Shown here piece by piece: positions 33,059 through 42,209 of a stretch of 64,000 bases of DNA; position 1 is the stretch's first letter, and each line of letters opens with the position of its first letter. The DNA is taken from contig NZ_QVMK01000034.1 in the NCBI RefSeq assembly GCF_010500995.1, forward strand, positions 42,646 to 106,645, read 5' to 3'. The notes beneath the pieces are model-generated. The model ran no database searches. It worked only from the letters and a program-made list of their open reading frames with translations, and was not told the DNA's origin. Source of the DNA: Bacteroides sp. 224. GTDB taxonomy: Bacteria > Bacteroidota > Bacteroidia > Bacteroidales > Bacteroidaceae. The position numbers were made by a program, and so were the translations under genes.

Positions 33059-33769
33059 ATGGTAAAGTATAAAAGAATTCTTCTGAAATTGAGCGGAGAA
33101 AGCCTGATGGGCGAGAAACAATATGGCATAGACGAAAAACGTCTGGCTGAATATGCCAACCAGATTAAAGAGATTCATGAGTTGGGTGTTCAAATCGGTA
33201 TCGTAATCGGAGGTGGCAATATTTTTCGTGGATTAAGCGGTGCCGACAAAGGTTTCGACCGAGTGAAGGGCGACCAAATGGGTATGTTGGCTACTGTAAT
33301 CAACAGTCTGGCTCTTAGTTCCGCGCTTGGATCGGCCGGAGTAAAATCACGTGTACTCACTGCTGTACGTATGGAACCTATCGGAGAGTTTTACAGCAAA
33401 TGGAAAGCCATAGAAAATATGGAAGCCGGTGAGGTTGTTATCATGTCTGCCGGTACAGGTAATCCTTTCTTTACTACAGATACGGGATCTTCATTACGCG
33501 GCATTGAAATAGAAGCCGACGTTATGCTGAAAGGAACACGGGTAGATGGTATCTATACTGCTGATCCTGAGAAAGATAAAACAGCCACCAAATTTAAAGA
33601 AATCACTTACGATGAAATCTATAATCGGGGGCTCAAAGTAATGGATCTAACCGCCACTACCATGTGCAAAGAAAACAATCTTCCCATTGTAGTGTTTGAT
33701 ATGGATACCGTTGGTAACCTCAAGAAAGTTATCATGGGAGAAGAGATAGGAACACTGGTACATAATTGA
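33059..33769 (+). CDS. pyrH: Uridylate kinase (UMP kinase)
   Basis: 236 residues, standard length. Amino-acid-kinase-fold motifs are LLKLSGESLMG, GIVIGGGNIFRG, SAGTGNPFFTTDTGS and ADVMLKGTRVDGIYTADPEKD. It phosphorylates UMP to UDP in pyrimidine synthesis and is allosterically regulated in most bacteria. It lies upstream of frr, as in most bacteria, though here a long repeat separates the two. Confidence 0.98.
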   Translation: MVKYKRILLKLSGESLMGEKQYGIDEKRLAEYANQIKEIHELGVQIGIVIGGGNIFRGLSGADKGFDRVKGDQMGMLATVINSLALSSALGSAGVKSRVLTAVRMEPIGEFYSKWKAIENMEAGEVVIMSAGTGNPFFTTDTGSSLRGIEIEADVMLKGTRVDGIYTADPEKDKTATKFKEITYDEIYNRGLKVMDLTATTMCKENNLPIVVFDMDTVGNLKKVIMGEEIGTLVHN

Positions 33770-33908
33770 GTTTGAGTTTATAGTTTGGAGTTTATAGTTT
33801 TAAGTTTTGAGGATGTGTGTTTTTTTAATTACTTTGCATCTCATAACTATAACCCCCAAACTATAAACTCAAAACTGTAAACTCCAAACTATAAACTTAA
33901 AACTCAAA
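33767..33908. repeat. Inverted repeat IR-2 (GTTTATAGTTTGGAG family)
   Basis: The left arm (about 33767-33811) and right arm (about 33846-33908) are imperfect complements made of AGTTTATAGTTTGG-like words. It fills the pyrH-frr gap and starts within the pyrH stop. The loop contains TTACTTTG, one base from a -7 box. Confidence 0.75.
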
Positions 33909-33911
33909 AAT

Positions 33912-34472
33912 ATGATAGACGTAAACAATTGCATCAACGAAGCCCAAGAGAAAATGGATATGGCCATTATGTATCTTGAAGAATCATTCGCACACATCCG
34001 TGCAGGTAAGGCTAACCCCAGAATCCTCGATGGCATCAGGGTTGATTCTTACGGAAGCATGGTACCTATAAGTAATGTTGCTGCCGTAACCACTCCCGAC
34101 GCTCGCAGTATTACCATCAAACCATGGGACAAGAGCATGTTCAGAGTGATAGAAAAAGCAATTATAGACTCTGACTTAGGCATTATGCCCGAGAATAATG
34201 GCGAAATTATCCGCATAGGTATTCCTCCTCTAACCGAAGAACGCCGTAAACAACTTTCCAAACAGTGTAAAGGAGAAGCCGAAACAGCTAAGGTGAGCGT
34301 TCGCAATGCTCGTCGCGATGGTATCGATCTTATCAAGAAAGCGGTGAAAGAAGGACTTTCTGAAGATATGGGAAAAGACAATGAAGCTAAACTTCAAAAA
34401 GCACACGACAAGTATATCAAGAAAGTAGACGATATGCTGGCAGAAAAGGAAAAAGAAATCATGACTGTTTAG
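33912..34472 (+). CDS. frr: Ribosome recycling factor
   Basis: 186 residues, typical. Family words: AHIRAGKANPRILDGIRVDS, ITIKPWDKSMFRVIEKAI, RIGIPPLTEERRKQLSKQ and VRNARRDGIDLIKKA. It releases mRNA and splits post-termination ribosomes together with EF-G. Confidence 0.98.
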   Translation: MIDVNNCINEAQEKMDMAIMYLEESFAHIRAGKANPRILDGIRVDSYGSMVPISNVAAVTTPDARSITIKPWDKSMFRVIEKAIIDSDLGIMPENNGEIIRIGIPPLTEERRKQLSKQCKGEAETAKVSVRNARRDGIDLIKKAVKEGLSEDMGKDNEAKLQKAHDKYIKKVDDMLAEKEKEIMTV

Positions 34473-34493
34473 TCCACCTCAAATATAAGGAAT

Positions 34494-34569
34494 GAACACA
34501 GAAGCACAGAGACACAGAGAATTATTTTCAACGAAATGAAAAGCTCTGTGTCTCTGTGCTTTCGTGTTC
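34494..34569. repeat. Inverted repeat IR-3 (CACAGAGACACAGAG family)
   Basis: 26-nt arms, 34494-34519 and 34544-34569, pair with two mismatches around a 24-nt loop. The arms are CACAGAG-type tandem words. It sits between frr and the symporter gene on the same strand. Confidence 0.88.
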
Positions 34570-34604
34570 TATATTAAATTCTTAAACTTTCAATATCCTA
34601 TACT

Positions 34605-36041
34605 ATGGCAAACACACTTTTACTCATCCTCATTATTTATTTTGGAGCACTTATCCTGATCTCTCATATTGTAAGCAATAAGGGAAACGACAATCAAGCC
34701 TTCTTTCTTGGAAATAAAAAATCACCCTGGTATGTAGTAGCTTTCGGGATGATCGGTTCATCCATATCGGGAGTATCTTTTGTTTCTGTACCCGGAATGG
34801 TCAGAGGGCAAGATATGACTTATATGCAAATGGTTTTAGGATTCTTTGTTGGATACACGATTATCGCTTTTGTACTTCTCCCCCTTTATTATCGCCTTAA
34901 CTTAACCACTATTTATGGTTATCTGGAACAGCGGTTTGGCATTCGTTCCTATCGAACGGGCGCTTCCTTTTTTATTCTATCCAAAACCATAGGCGCAGCT
35001 GCCAGGCTTTTTCTGGTAGTACTCATTCTGCACAGTCTTGTTTTCTCTGCATGGAATATTCCTTTTTATGCCGTAGCGTTGGGTATTATCTTATTTATAT
35101 GGTTATACACCTATCGGAGTGGTATTAAAACAATTATCTGGACAGATGCCCTTCAAACGTTCTGTCTCATTGCAAGTTTAATAGTCATCACCTGGCAGGT
35201 AATTGATAAAATTGATCTAAACTTACCGGAGGTTTTTCAGGTAATAGCCAATCATCCGAACTCTCGAATCTTTGTCTTTGACGACTGGACATCTACCCAG
35301 TATTTCTTTAAGCAATTCCTGAATGGTATATTAATAGCCATCGTAATGAATGGCCTCGATCAGGATATGATGCAAAAAAGCCTGACCTGCAAGAGCCTGA
35401 AGGACTCTCAAAAGAATATGGTTACCTTTGGCGCGTTGTATATTCCTTTCAACTTATTGTTCTTGTCATTAGGAATCCTGTTGTTGGTTTTTGCTTCTCA
35501 GTTTCAGATTGTACTGCCCGAGAAGTCAGATGAAATCTTACCACTCTTAGCCAATCAATATTTAGGATTTCCGGCTCTGCTGTTTTTCTCTATTGGTATT
35601 ATTGCAGCAGCTTTCTCAAGTGCCGATTCTGCCTTAGCTTCCATCACTACAACCGTTTGTGTGGATTTACTCGACATCCGAAAAGGAACAATAGAGAAAG
35701 CAGTAAAGACCAGAAGACTGATACATATATTAATCAGTATCGCTTTCTTCTTTGTTATTTTGCTGATAGAGTATTTCAGTCAGGATGGTATTTTAAATAC
35801 GATTTATAAGATTGCCTCTTATACGTATGGTCCTCTGTTGGGGCTATTCTTCTTTGGGTTGTTTACGCGTGTCAAACCACGTGATAAATTTGTGCCGATA
35901 GTATGCGTGTTGGCTCCTATAGCGTGTTTTGGGATTGAAGTCTTTCTGAAAGCTAAGTTCAATTATACTGTAGGGAATGAGATCTTATTGATAAATGGGT
36001 TGTTGACGGTTCTTGGATTGACAATGATAAGAAAGGATTAG
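34605..36041 (+). CDS. Sodium:solute symporter family protein
   Basis: 478 residues with about 13 membrane segments and the SSS fold: GMIGSSISGVSFVSVPGM near the N-terminus, LTTIYGYLEQRFG, RSGIKTIIWTDALQTF and IAAAFSSADSALASITTT, which carries the Na2-site Ser residues. The substrate cannot be inferred from sequence; related Bacteroides proteins are annotated as sialic acid or proline-type symporters. Confidence 0.92.
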   Translation: MANTLLLILIIYFGALILISHIVSNKGNDNQAFFLGNKKSPWYVVAFGMIGSSISGVSFVSVPGMVRGQDMTYMQMVLGFFVGYTIIAFVLLPLYYRLNLTTIYGYLEQRFGIRSYRTGASFFILSKTIGAAARLFLVVLILHSLVFSAWNIPFYAVALGIILFIWLYTYRSGIKTIIWTDALQTFCLIASLIVITWQVIDKIDLNLPEVFQVIANHPNSRIFVFDDWTSTQYFFKQFLNGILIAIVMNGLDQDMMQKSLTCKSLKDSQKNMVTFGALYIPFNLLFLSLGILLLVFASQFQIVLPEKSDEILPLLANQYLGFPALLFFSIGIIAAAFSSADSALASITTTVCVDLLDIRKGTIEKAVKTRRLIHILISIAFFFVILLIEYFSQDGILNTIYKIASYTYGPLLGLFFFGLFTRVKPRDKFVPIVCVLAPIACFGIEVFLKAKFNYTVGNEILLINGLLTVLGLTMIRKD

Positions 36042-36045
36042 TATT

Positions 36046-36132
36046 AACCACAGATTAACAGATTACACAGATTATATTGATTATCAATAATCTGTAAATA
36101 AGTAAATCCGTGTAATCTGTTAATCTGTGGTT
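36046..36132. repeat. Inverted repeat IR-4 (ACAGATTA family)
   Basis: The left arm 36046-36074 and right arm about 36105-36132 pair with about one mismatch. The arms are ACAGATTA-type tandem words. It lies between convergent genes, where it could also act as a terminator. Confidence 0.85.
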
Positions 36133-36161
36133 TACTGTTATCACGCTAAATTCAGCACTCT

Positions 36162-37265
36162 TTACTTTATCTCCACAATCTTAGTCGGAGCCATCCCGTC
36201 ATTACGCTTATCAACCTGTTGAATAACCCGATCTGCCAATTCTATAAATGCTCGACCTGTTATTGAATCTTCATTCAAAGCAACCGGTTTACCTTCATCT
36301 CCCCCTTCGCGAATGCTTTGCACTAAAGGTATTTGTCCTAATAAGGGCACGTTCATGTCTTCGGCCAACTTCTTTGCACCTTCTTTACCAAAAATATAAT
36401 ATTTATTGTCAGGAAGTTCGGCAGGAGTAAACCAAGCCATATTTTCTACCAAGCCTAAGATAGGAACGTTTACTTTGTCGTTAGTAAACATATTGATTCC
36501 CTTTCGGGCATCTGCCAAGGCCACTTCTTGCGGGGTACTTACTACAATGGCTCCCGTCATGGCCAGATTCTGAACAATAGTCAAATGAATATCACTTGTG
36601 CCGGGAGGAAGGTCTATCAGGAAATAATCAAGATCGCCCCAGTTGGCATCACCGATTAGTTGCTTCAGGGCATTGCTTGCCATACCACCTCTCCATAAAG
36701 TAGCTTGTTCAGGATCTACAAAGAAACCGATAGAAAGAAGCTTCACTCCGTATTTCTCTATAGGAACAATCAAATCTCTACCGTCTATTTGTTCTGCAAC
36801 GGGGCGGGCATCTTCTACCTGAAACATCTTAGGCATGGAAGGACCAAAAATATCTGCATCTAATAAGCCCACCTTGTATCCAAGCTGCGCTAAAGCTACA
36901 GCCAGATTAGCTGCTACAGTAGATTTTCCTACGCCACCTTTACCGGAAGATATACCGATAATATTCTTCACTTGCGGCAAAAGCTTTCCCGCTTCCGGAC
37001 GAGGAGCCTGCTTAGTAACAACCGAAATGTTACCAACTATTTCCACATCCTTGTTTACATACGTTTGAATAGCCGTTTCGGAAGCCTTTACTACAGATTT
37101 AATAAAAGGGTCGGTAGGTTTGTCGAAAAGTAAGGAGAAAGAAACTTTCATTCCTTCGATACGAATATTATCATCGACCATGCCGGCTTCTACCAAGTTC
37201 TTTCCTGTACCGGGATAGCGCACAGTAGCAAGGGCATCGAGTATTAATTTGGGATAAAGAGTCAT
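36162..37265 (-). CDS. Mrp/NBP35-type P-loop ATPase without cysteines
   Basis: 367 residues: an N-terminal DUF59-like domain (about 1-90) and a ParA-like ATPase domain with deviant Walker A SSGKGGVGKSTVAAN (about 106-120), LLDADIFGPSMPKMF, the switch DYFLIDLPPGTSD and TPQEVALADARKG. In E. coli/Salmonella Mrp (ApbC) and eukaryotic homologues a CxxC motif follows NMAWF-type sequence and holds an Fe-S cluster; here that place reads TPAELPDNK. I find no cysteine anywhere in the protein. So a classical Fe-S carrier role is doubtful. Confidence 0.93.
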   Translation of the reverse strand: MTLYPKLILDALATVRYPGTGKNLVEAGMVDDNIRIEGMKVSFSLLFDKPTDPFIKSVVKASETAIQTYVNKDVEIVGNISVVTKQAPRPEAGKLLPQVKNIIGISSGKGGVGKSTVAANLAVALAQLGYKVGLLDADIFGPSMPKMFQVEDARPVAEQIDGRDLIVPIEKYGVKLLSIGFFVDPEQATLWRGGMASNALKQLIGDANWGDLDYFLIDLPPGTSDIHLTIVQNLAMTGAIVVSTPQEVALADARKGINMFTNDKVNVPILGLVENMAWFTPAELPDNKYYIFGKEGAKKLAEDMNVPLLGQIPLVQSIREGGDEGKPVALNEDSITGRAFIELADRVIQQVDKRNDGMAPTKIVEIK

Positions 37266-37330
37266 GATTAATTGAGAATTGAGAATTATGAATTAAATCT
37301 TTAGTAGTTAGGACTACTATCTCCTACCTA

Positions 37331-38089
37331 CTAACTACTTTTTTCCAATCCACTTCGCTTGCTACGGTTATAGCTGCGATATGAATCAAGTTCTATTTCC
37401 ACATCGGGTTCAGCCAGTGTACCTTCTTGCGGAAGTAGAAATTTTATATATTTAATGGCTAAACCACGATCCAGCCATTGTTGTTCATAATAAGTTTTAA
37501 TATTAAGAATATCGTCAACCAAATTGGAGTGATAGAGATCTTCGGTTATAAACTCTACGGGGAGTTTGTTTTCTTCTATCATGTATTTGGTATAAGTGAA
37601 CATGAAGTTGCTGTCTGTTTTCAGATGAATCACTCCACCAGGAACCAGAAACTTACGATAACGCTCCATGAAGTAGGTAGAAGTTAAACGCTTGGTTGCT
37701 TTCTTCATTTGAGGATCGGAGAAAGTCAGCCAGATTTCACTGACCTCATTCTCGCCAAAGAAACGATCTATAATTTCTATGTTGGTTCGCAGAAAGGCCA
37801 CGTTCGTCATACCGGCTTCCAGAGATTCGGTGGCTCCGCTCCACATGCGAGATCCTTTTATGTCTACAGCAATAAAATTCTTGTCGGGAAACATCTTGCC
37901 CAAGCCTACGGTATATTCTCCTCTACCACAACCTAATTCCAGCACAATGGGATTGTCATTCTTAAAGAATTCCTTGTTCCACTTTCCTTTCATTTCAAAA
38001 GGAACGTTCTCAGCAACGGAGTAAGGGTATTCAAAAACATGGGGATAGCTTGCCATGTCGGCAAACTTGGCGAGTTTATTTTTGCTCAT
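37331..38089 (-). CDS. trmB: tRNA (guanine-N7-)-methyltransferase
   Basis: 252 residues. The SAM-binding motif is IVLELGCGRGEYTVGLGK, followed by NFIAVDIKGSRMW and WLTFSDPQMKKATKRLTS, the Bacteroidetes form of the TrmB FPDPWPK/RH motif. It makes m7G46 in tRNA. Start and length match the family. It is preceded by a long inverted repeat and followed by the mrp gene after a 65-nt gap holding GAATTGAGAATT-like words. Confidence 0.94.
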   Translation of the reverse strand: MSKNKLAKFADMASYPHVFEYPYSVAENVPFEMKGKWNKEFFKNDNPIVLELGCGRGEYTVGLGKMFPDKNFIAVDIKGSRMWSGATESLEAGMTNVAFLRTNIEIIDRFFGENEVSEIWLTFSDPQMKKATKRLTSTYFMERYRKFLVPGGVIHLKTDSNFMFTYTKYMIEENKLPVEFITEDLYHSNLVDDILNIKTYYEQQWLDRGLAIKYIKFLLPQEGTLAEPDVEIELDSYRSYNRSKRSGLEKSS

Positions 38090-38101
38090 ATATAAAAAAA
38101 C

Positions 38102-38237
38102 AGCCTCTCCCCAGCCCTCTCCAAAGGAGAGGGAGAAAGAGCTGCGCTATCTTTATTAATCAATTATTTTTTTCAAATTAACAACCTCCTCCGCATGGTT
38201 TTCCTCCCTCTCCTTTGGAGAGGGTTGGGGAGAGGCT
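38102..38237. repeat. Inverted repeat IR-6 (CCCTCTCCAAAGGAGAGGG family)
   Basis: 34-nt arms, 38102-38135 and 38204-38237, pair with a single mismatch across a 68-nt loop. Each arm also folds on itself (CCCTCTCCAAAGGAGAGGG). It separates ilvE and trmB on the minus strand. Confidence 0.9.
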
Positions 38238-38240
38238 TCT

Positions 38241-39260
38241 TTATTCCACTATAGTAACCCAACCGTGTGTATCCGGCTCGTCACCATATTGAATGGCTCT
38301 CAGTTTATTATAAAGTTTGGTACATACAGGACCTGCCTCACCATCTTTACTGAATACATAAGATTTGTTTTCGTCCAAATCATCTACTTTAAGTACCGGA
38401 CTGATAACGGCTGCTGTTCCGCAAGCACCTGCTTCGTCGAAAGTAGCCAGTTCTTCTACCGGAACGGGACGACATTCTACTGTCATACCCAGATCTTCTG
38501 CCAACGTCATCAAGCTATTGTTGGTGATGGAAGGAAGGATAGATTCTGATTTTGGAGTTATATATGAGTTTCCACGAATACCAAAGAAGTTGGCCGGGCC
38601 ACATTCATCCAGATATTTCTTTTCTTTGGCATCCAGATAAAGCACAGCAGAGTAACCTCTTTTATGAGCTTCTTCGCCTGCCATTAAGCTGGCGGCATAG
38701 TTACCACCGATCTTATAACGTCCGGTACCTAACGGAGCCACACGGTCGAAATGTCTTAAAATAGCATACGGAGATGGCTTGAATCCTGTTTTGAAGTAAG
38801 GACCTACAGGAGATACAAATACAATAAACATATATTCCGAAGCCGGCTTAACACCTACCTGTGCCTCTGTACCAAATAGCAAAGGACGAATATACAAAGA
38901 AGCACCGCTTTCATAAGGAGGCACAAAACGTTCGTTTAACCTCACTGCTTCAAGAACAGCTTCCTTAAATCTGTCAATTGGTAACTTAGCCATCAAGATG
39001 CCTTCGCAAGATGATTGCATACGTTTAGCATTTTCTTCCAACCGGAAAATACGAATCTTACCGTCTTTTCCACGGAAGGCTTTCAAGCCTTCGAATGCTT
39101 CCTGACCATAGTGAAGCGCTGTAGCTGCTATATGCAGGTTGATGTATGCACTGCTGCTTACTTCCAGTTTGCCCCACTCACCATTACGATAGTTGATTCT
39201 CACGTTATAGTCTGTTGGCATATAACCAAATGCCAGACTCGACCAATCTATTTCTTTCAT
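38241..39260 (-). CDS. ilvE: Branched-chain amino acid aminotransferase
   Basis: 339 residues, the long BCAT type. Motifs: FRLEENAKRMQSS, GASLYIRPLLFGTE, the PLP-Lys region GRYKIGGNYAASL (about 180-192) and ECGPANFFGI, then SILPSITNNSLMTLAEDLG. It transaminates Leu, Ile and Val with 2-oxoglutarate. The -7 box 41 nt upstream gives it its own promoter. Confidence 0.96.
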   Translation of the reverse strand: MKEIDWSSLAFGYMPTDYNVRINYRNGEWGKLEVSSSAYINLHIAATALHYGQEAFEGLKAFRGKDGKIRIFRLEENAKRMQSSCEGILMAKLPIDRFKEAVLEAVRLNERFVPPYESGASLYIRPLLFGTEAQVGVKPASEYMFIVFVSPVGPYFKTGFKPSPYAILRHFDRVAPLGTGRYKIGGNYAASLMAGEEAHKRGYSAVLYLDAKEKKYLDECGPANFFGIRGNSYITPKSESILPSITNNSLMTLAEDLGMTVECRPVPVEELATFDEAGACGTAAVISPVLKVDDLDENKSYVFSKDGEAGPVCTKLYNKLRAIQYGDEPDTHGWVTIVE

Positions 39261-39300
39261 ATCGACATGTTTTATAATATAGTTCTTTTTAACTAAAGAA

Positions 39301-39308
39301 CAAAAATA
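39301..39308 (-). promoter_or_regulatory. Candidate -7 box for ilvE
   Basis: It reads TATTTTTG on the minus strand, between the xseB stop and the ilvE start. Confidence 0.5.
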
Positions 39309-39315
39309 CTCTTTA

Positions 39316-39516
39316 TTATTTAGATTGTTGCTTGTCGCCCAACAATTTTTCTACTTCTATTTCCGCCTTCGATAACTTCTCGGTACAAAAGGCTATAATT
39401 TCATTGGCTTCTTTTATTTTTTCGCTTAATGCGTCTATCTCCAACTCATTATTATCTATCTGGCGTACTATTTTCTCCAGCCGTTCGATGGCTTGGGAGT
39501 AGGTTTCTTTTTTCAT
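39316..39516 (-). CDS. xseB: Exodeoxyribonuclease VII small subunit
   Basis: 66 residues with the family pattern YSQAIERLEKIVRQIDNNEL then SEKIKEANEIIAFCTEKL, two helices forming a coiled coil. It binds the XseA C-terminal region to form exonuclease VII. It is separated from xseA by 123 nt that carry an inverted repeat, an unusual gap for this pair. Confidence 0.93.
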   Translation of the reverse strand: MKKETYSQAIERLEKIVRQIDNNELEIDALSEKIKEANEIIAFCTEKLSKAEIEVEKLLGDKQQSK

Positions 39517-39535
39517 AATTATCTTATATTATAAT

Positions 39536-39629
39536 GAACACAAAGGCACAGAGGCACAGAGGTTTTAATTTTCTAATTCGCAATTATTTATACAGCTTTG
39601 TGGCTCTGTGGCTCTGTGGCTCTGTGTTC
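39536..39629. repeat. Inverted repeat IR-7 (CACAGAGGCACAGAG family)
   Basis: The left arm 39536-39562 and right arm 39596-39629 are complementary tandem words (GGCACAGA; GGCTCTGT). The right arm has one extra unit. It lies between xseA and xseB. Confidence 0.85.
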
Positions 39630-39639
39630 TAAATGAATT

Positions 39640-40869
39640 CTAAAACGCTTTACTCTTTACTTCTCCCTTAGCCAGACGGGTGACAAGAACATCGCCAGCC
39701 TCTACCTGTGCCGAATCGGTTACAATCTTTCCATCTTTCAATGTGATGCTATATCCTCTTTTCAGCAATTCGTCCGGAGAAGCAGTGGATATGCGCTGCT
39801 TCAATAGTTCTAATTGATGTTTTCTCTTCATTAATAATGAAGAAACTGTCTGCGTCAATCCTTTCTCTGCAACTTTTAATTCGTATTTGGCTTCCGTCAG
39901 TTTTCTGATTACTAATGATGGAATACGATTTTTCAATAACAGTAACCTGTTCTCTTCGTTTTCTAACCGAGCCATAACCGATTCGCGCAATTGCGCTGCC
40001 AACATATCTAAATATTTGGCAGCTTCATCTACCTTATTTATCAAGTATTCGGCGGCGGCAGTAGGGGTTTTTACCCGGGTATGAGAGATGGCATCAAGTA
40101 CCGTATCATCTCGTTCGTGCCCTATTCCGGTGATAATGGGTAGAGGAAACTGCGCACAGGCGGCAGCCAGCAGATAGGTATCGAAGCCCGAAAGATCGGA
40201 AGTGGCTCCTCCCCCACGGATGATAACAACTACGTCAAACTCTTTCTCTCGTTGCATAATTTTATCTAAAGCAGCCAGAATAGATTCTTCAACCTGATTG
40301 CCCTGCATAATAGCCGGAAAGAGTTCGGTATAGAAATAATAACCACGAGGATTAGTAGCCAACTGATGACTAAAATCGCCATACCCCGCCGCAGTGGGAG
40401 AAGAAATAACAGCTATCCGCTGAGGAAGCACAGCCATCTCCAACTCTTTGTTGAGGGTAAGTACTCCGTCTTCCTCCAGTTGTTTCAATATTTCCCGGCG
40501 ACGTTGAGCCATATCGCCCAATGTATAGGTGGGATCAATGTCATAAACCGTCAGACTGTAACCATACAGTTCATGAAACTCCACTGTTACTTTTACCAGT
40601 ACTTTGATGCCGGAAACGAAGGGCTGTCCGGTAGATTCCTCAAAATAAGGAGCCAACAAACGATAGACATTTGCCCAGATTGTTCCACGGGCTTTGGCTA
40701 CCAATGTATTTCCCCGAGGGTCTTTCTGCACAAACTCCAAAAAGCAATGTCCGCCGGCATTGGTACGCACATCGCTTAACTCAGCCTGTACCCAATATTC
40801 ATCGGAAAGGCTTTGAGAGATACTTCGCTTTACCAGCGAGTTGAGTTCAAAGAGGGAGAGAGAGTTCAT
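39640..40869 (-). CDS. xseA: Exodeoxyribonuclease VII large subunit
   Basis: 409 residues from MNSLSLFELNSLV; the frame opens nine codons earlier at 40896. An N-terminal OB fold (EYWVQAELSDVRTNAGGHCF) leads to the nuclease part with RIAVISSPTAAGYGDF and VVIIRGGGATSDLSGFD, then long coiled-coil helices that bind XseB. The enzyme degrades single-stranded DNA from both ends. Its start overlaps the end of the subtilase gene by 23 nt. Confidence 0.95.
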   Translation of the reverse strand: MNSLSLFELNSLVKRSISQSLSDEYWVQAELSDVRTNAGGHCFLEFVQKDPRGNTLVAKARGTIWANVYRLLAPYFEESTGQPFVSGIKVLVKVTVEFHELYGYSLTVYDIDPTYTLGDMAQRRREILKQLEEDGVLTLNKELEMAVLPQRIAVISSPTAAGYGDFSHQLATNPRGYYFYTELFPAIMQGNQVEESILAALDKIMQREKEFDVVVIIRGGGATSDLSGFDTYLLAAACAQFPLPIITGIGHERDDTVLDAISHTRVKTPTAAAEYLINKVDEAAKYLDMLAAQLRESVMARLENEENRLLLLKNRIPSLVIRKLTEAKYELKVAEKGLTQTVSSLLMKRKHQLELLKQRISTASPDELLKRGYSITLKDGKIVTDSAQVEAGDVLVTRLAKGEVKSKAF

Positions 40870-42205
40870 ACGCTTTCCACATATCCGGTACACCATATCC
40901 GTAAATATTATCCGGATATTCCAATCGATCTCCTGAACGGCGAATTACTTCTATCAATTCCTTGGCAGTGAGGTGGGGCAATGCTTGCCACAAGCAAGTC
41001 ACCATTCCACATACGATAGGTGATGAAAAGGAAGTTCCACCCAAGAAAGAAGGCTGCCCGTCGGTAGCTACAACGGCTGCCGATACTCCTACGGCTACCA
41101 CATCAGGTTTAATCCGGTTGTCAGTGGTATTTCCTACAGAAGAGAAGGAGGCTAATTTGCCGTTTTTCGCGATGGCTCCTACGGTCAGCACATGCTCGGC
41201 ATCGCTCGGAGGAGTCAATTTCTTCCAGGAAGAGCTTCCTGCATTGCCTGCACTACACACTAATACCATGCCCTTATTAGCTACATGGGCGGCCTGGCGG
41301 GAGATCATGGCATATTTCCCGGTTAAATCGCGCAGGCGATAGTCTGTAAACGGATCGTCGAAATCAAAATAACCTAAAGAGGTATTTACTACATCGACCC
41401 CTACGCTGTCGGCAAATTCGATGGCATTGGCCCAGTAGTCTTCTTCTACAGGTTGCTCTGTGGCACTGTCTTCGCTGCGAAGCAACCAATAAGAAGCCTC
41501 GGGAGCTGTACCCACCATCTTATAAGGTTGATTCATGGCTATGCAAGAAAGCACGGCCAATCCATGATTGCCTGCGGCAAAAACGTCGCCGCCCGGCGTT
41601 ACAAAATCATGAGTACCTAATATGCGGATATTACTCATTACAGGTATTATATCTACATTATGATAACCATCATCGATTACTGCAATGCTCATTCCTTCGC
41701 CTTTGAAGCCGGCTTCATGAAGTTTATGCCCATTGCTAATGGCTATCTGCTTATGACCGTTTCCATGCCAATCTTCTTTATCACCCCAAGCTTTGTTTAC
41801 AAGAGAATCTCTTTTGATTGCTTTATTCCGAACCCTCGACGGGCACCTCCATACTTTCTTTGCAGATGCAACAAAAGGCAATTCCATAATCCGGTCGATT
41901 ACAATCGTATCGCTACAAGATACCGTTACGAAATTCTCCCATTTCCCTTTAGCCACGATGCGAACTCCTTTTGCCTGAATAGCCTCGATGTAGTTTTGGC
42001 ACACGGGCAAATCGGTAGAGTCGATCGGGAGTTGCTGTTTCATGCGTCGTTCAATGGCTTTGAGCGAAAGAAACTCCGATGGTCTATCCAAAGAATAAGT
42101 TGTTGAAACTTTATCTTTTAAGTAGATACGATATTTTAAAGAATCTTGTTGGGCAAAAGCCGTCAACGCGGCAAGCGCCCATATAAATAGGATGGCTCTT
42201 TTCAT
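40847..42205 (-). CDS. S8 family (subtilisin-like) secreted peptidase
   Basis: 452 residues with a signal peptide (ILFIWALAALTAFAQ) and a pro-region of about 120 residues. The catalytic triad is visible: Asp in IAVIDDGYHNVD (about 175), His in AAGNHGLAVLSC (about 212) and Ser in GGTSFSSPIVCG (about 392). Cys residues near the active site suggest a thiol-sensitive type. It acts outside the cytoplasm; the substrate is unknown. It overlaps xseA and follows mnmA after 4 nt, so it sits in a mixed operon. Confidence 0.94.
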   Translation of the reverse strand: MKRAILFIWALAALTAFAQQDSLKYRIYLKDKVSTTYSLDRPSEFLSLKAIERRMKQQLPIDSTDLPVCQNYIEAIQAKGVRIVAKGKWENFVTVSCSDTIVIDRIMELPFVASAKKVWRCPSRVRNKAIKRDSLVNKAWGDKEDWHGNGHKQIAISNGHKLHEAGFKGEGMSIAVIDDGYHNVDIIPVMSNIRILGTHDFVTPGGDVFAAGNHGLAVLSCIAMNQPYKMVGTAPEASYWLLRSEDSATEQPVEEDYWANAIEFADSVGVDVVNTSLGYFDFDDPFTDYRLRDLTGKYAMISRQAAHVANKGMVLVCSAGNAGSSSWKKLTPPSDAEHVLTVGAIAKNGKLASFSSVGNTTDNRIKPDVVAVGVSAAVVATDGQPSFLGGTSFSSPIVCGMVTCLWQALPHLTAKELIEVIRRSGDRLEYPDNIYGYGVPDMWKAYELSLPL

Positions 42206-42209
42206 TGTA

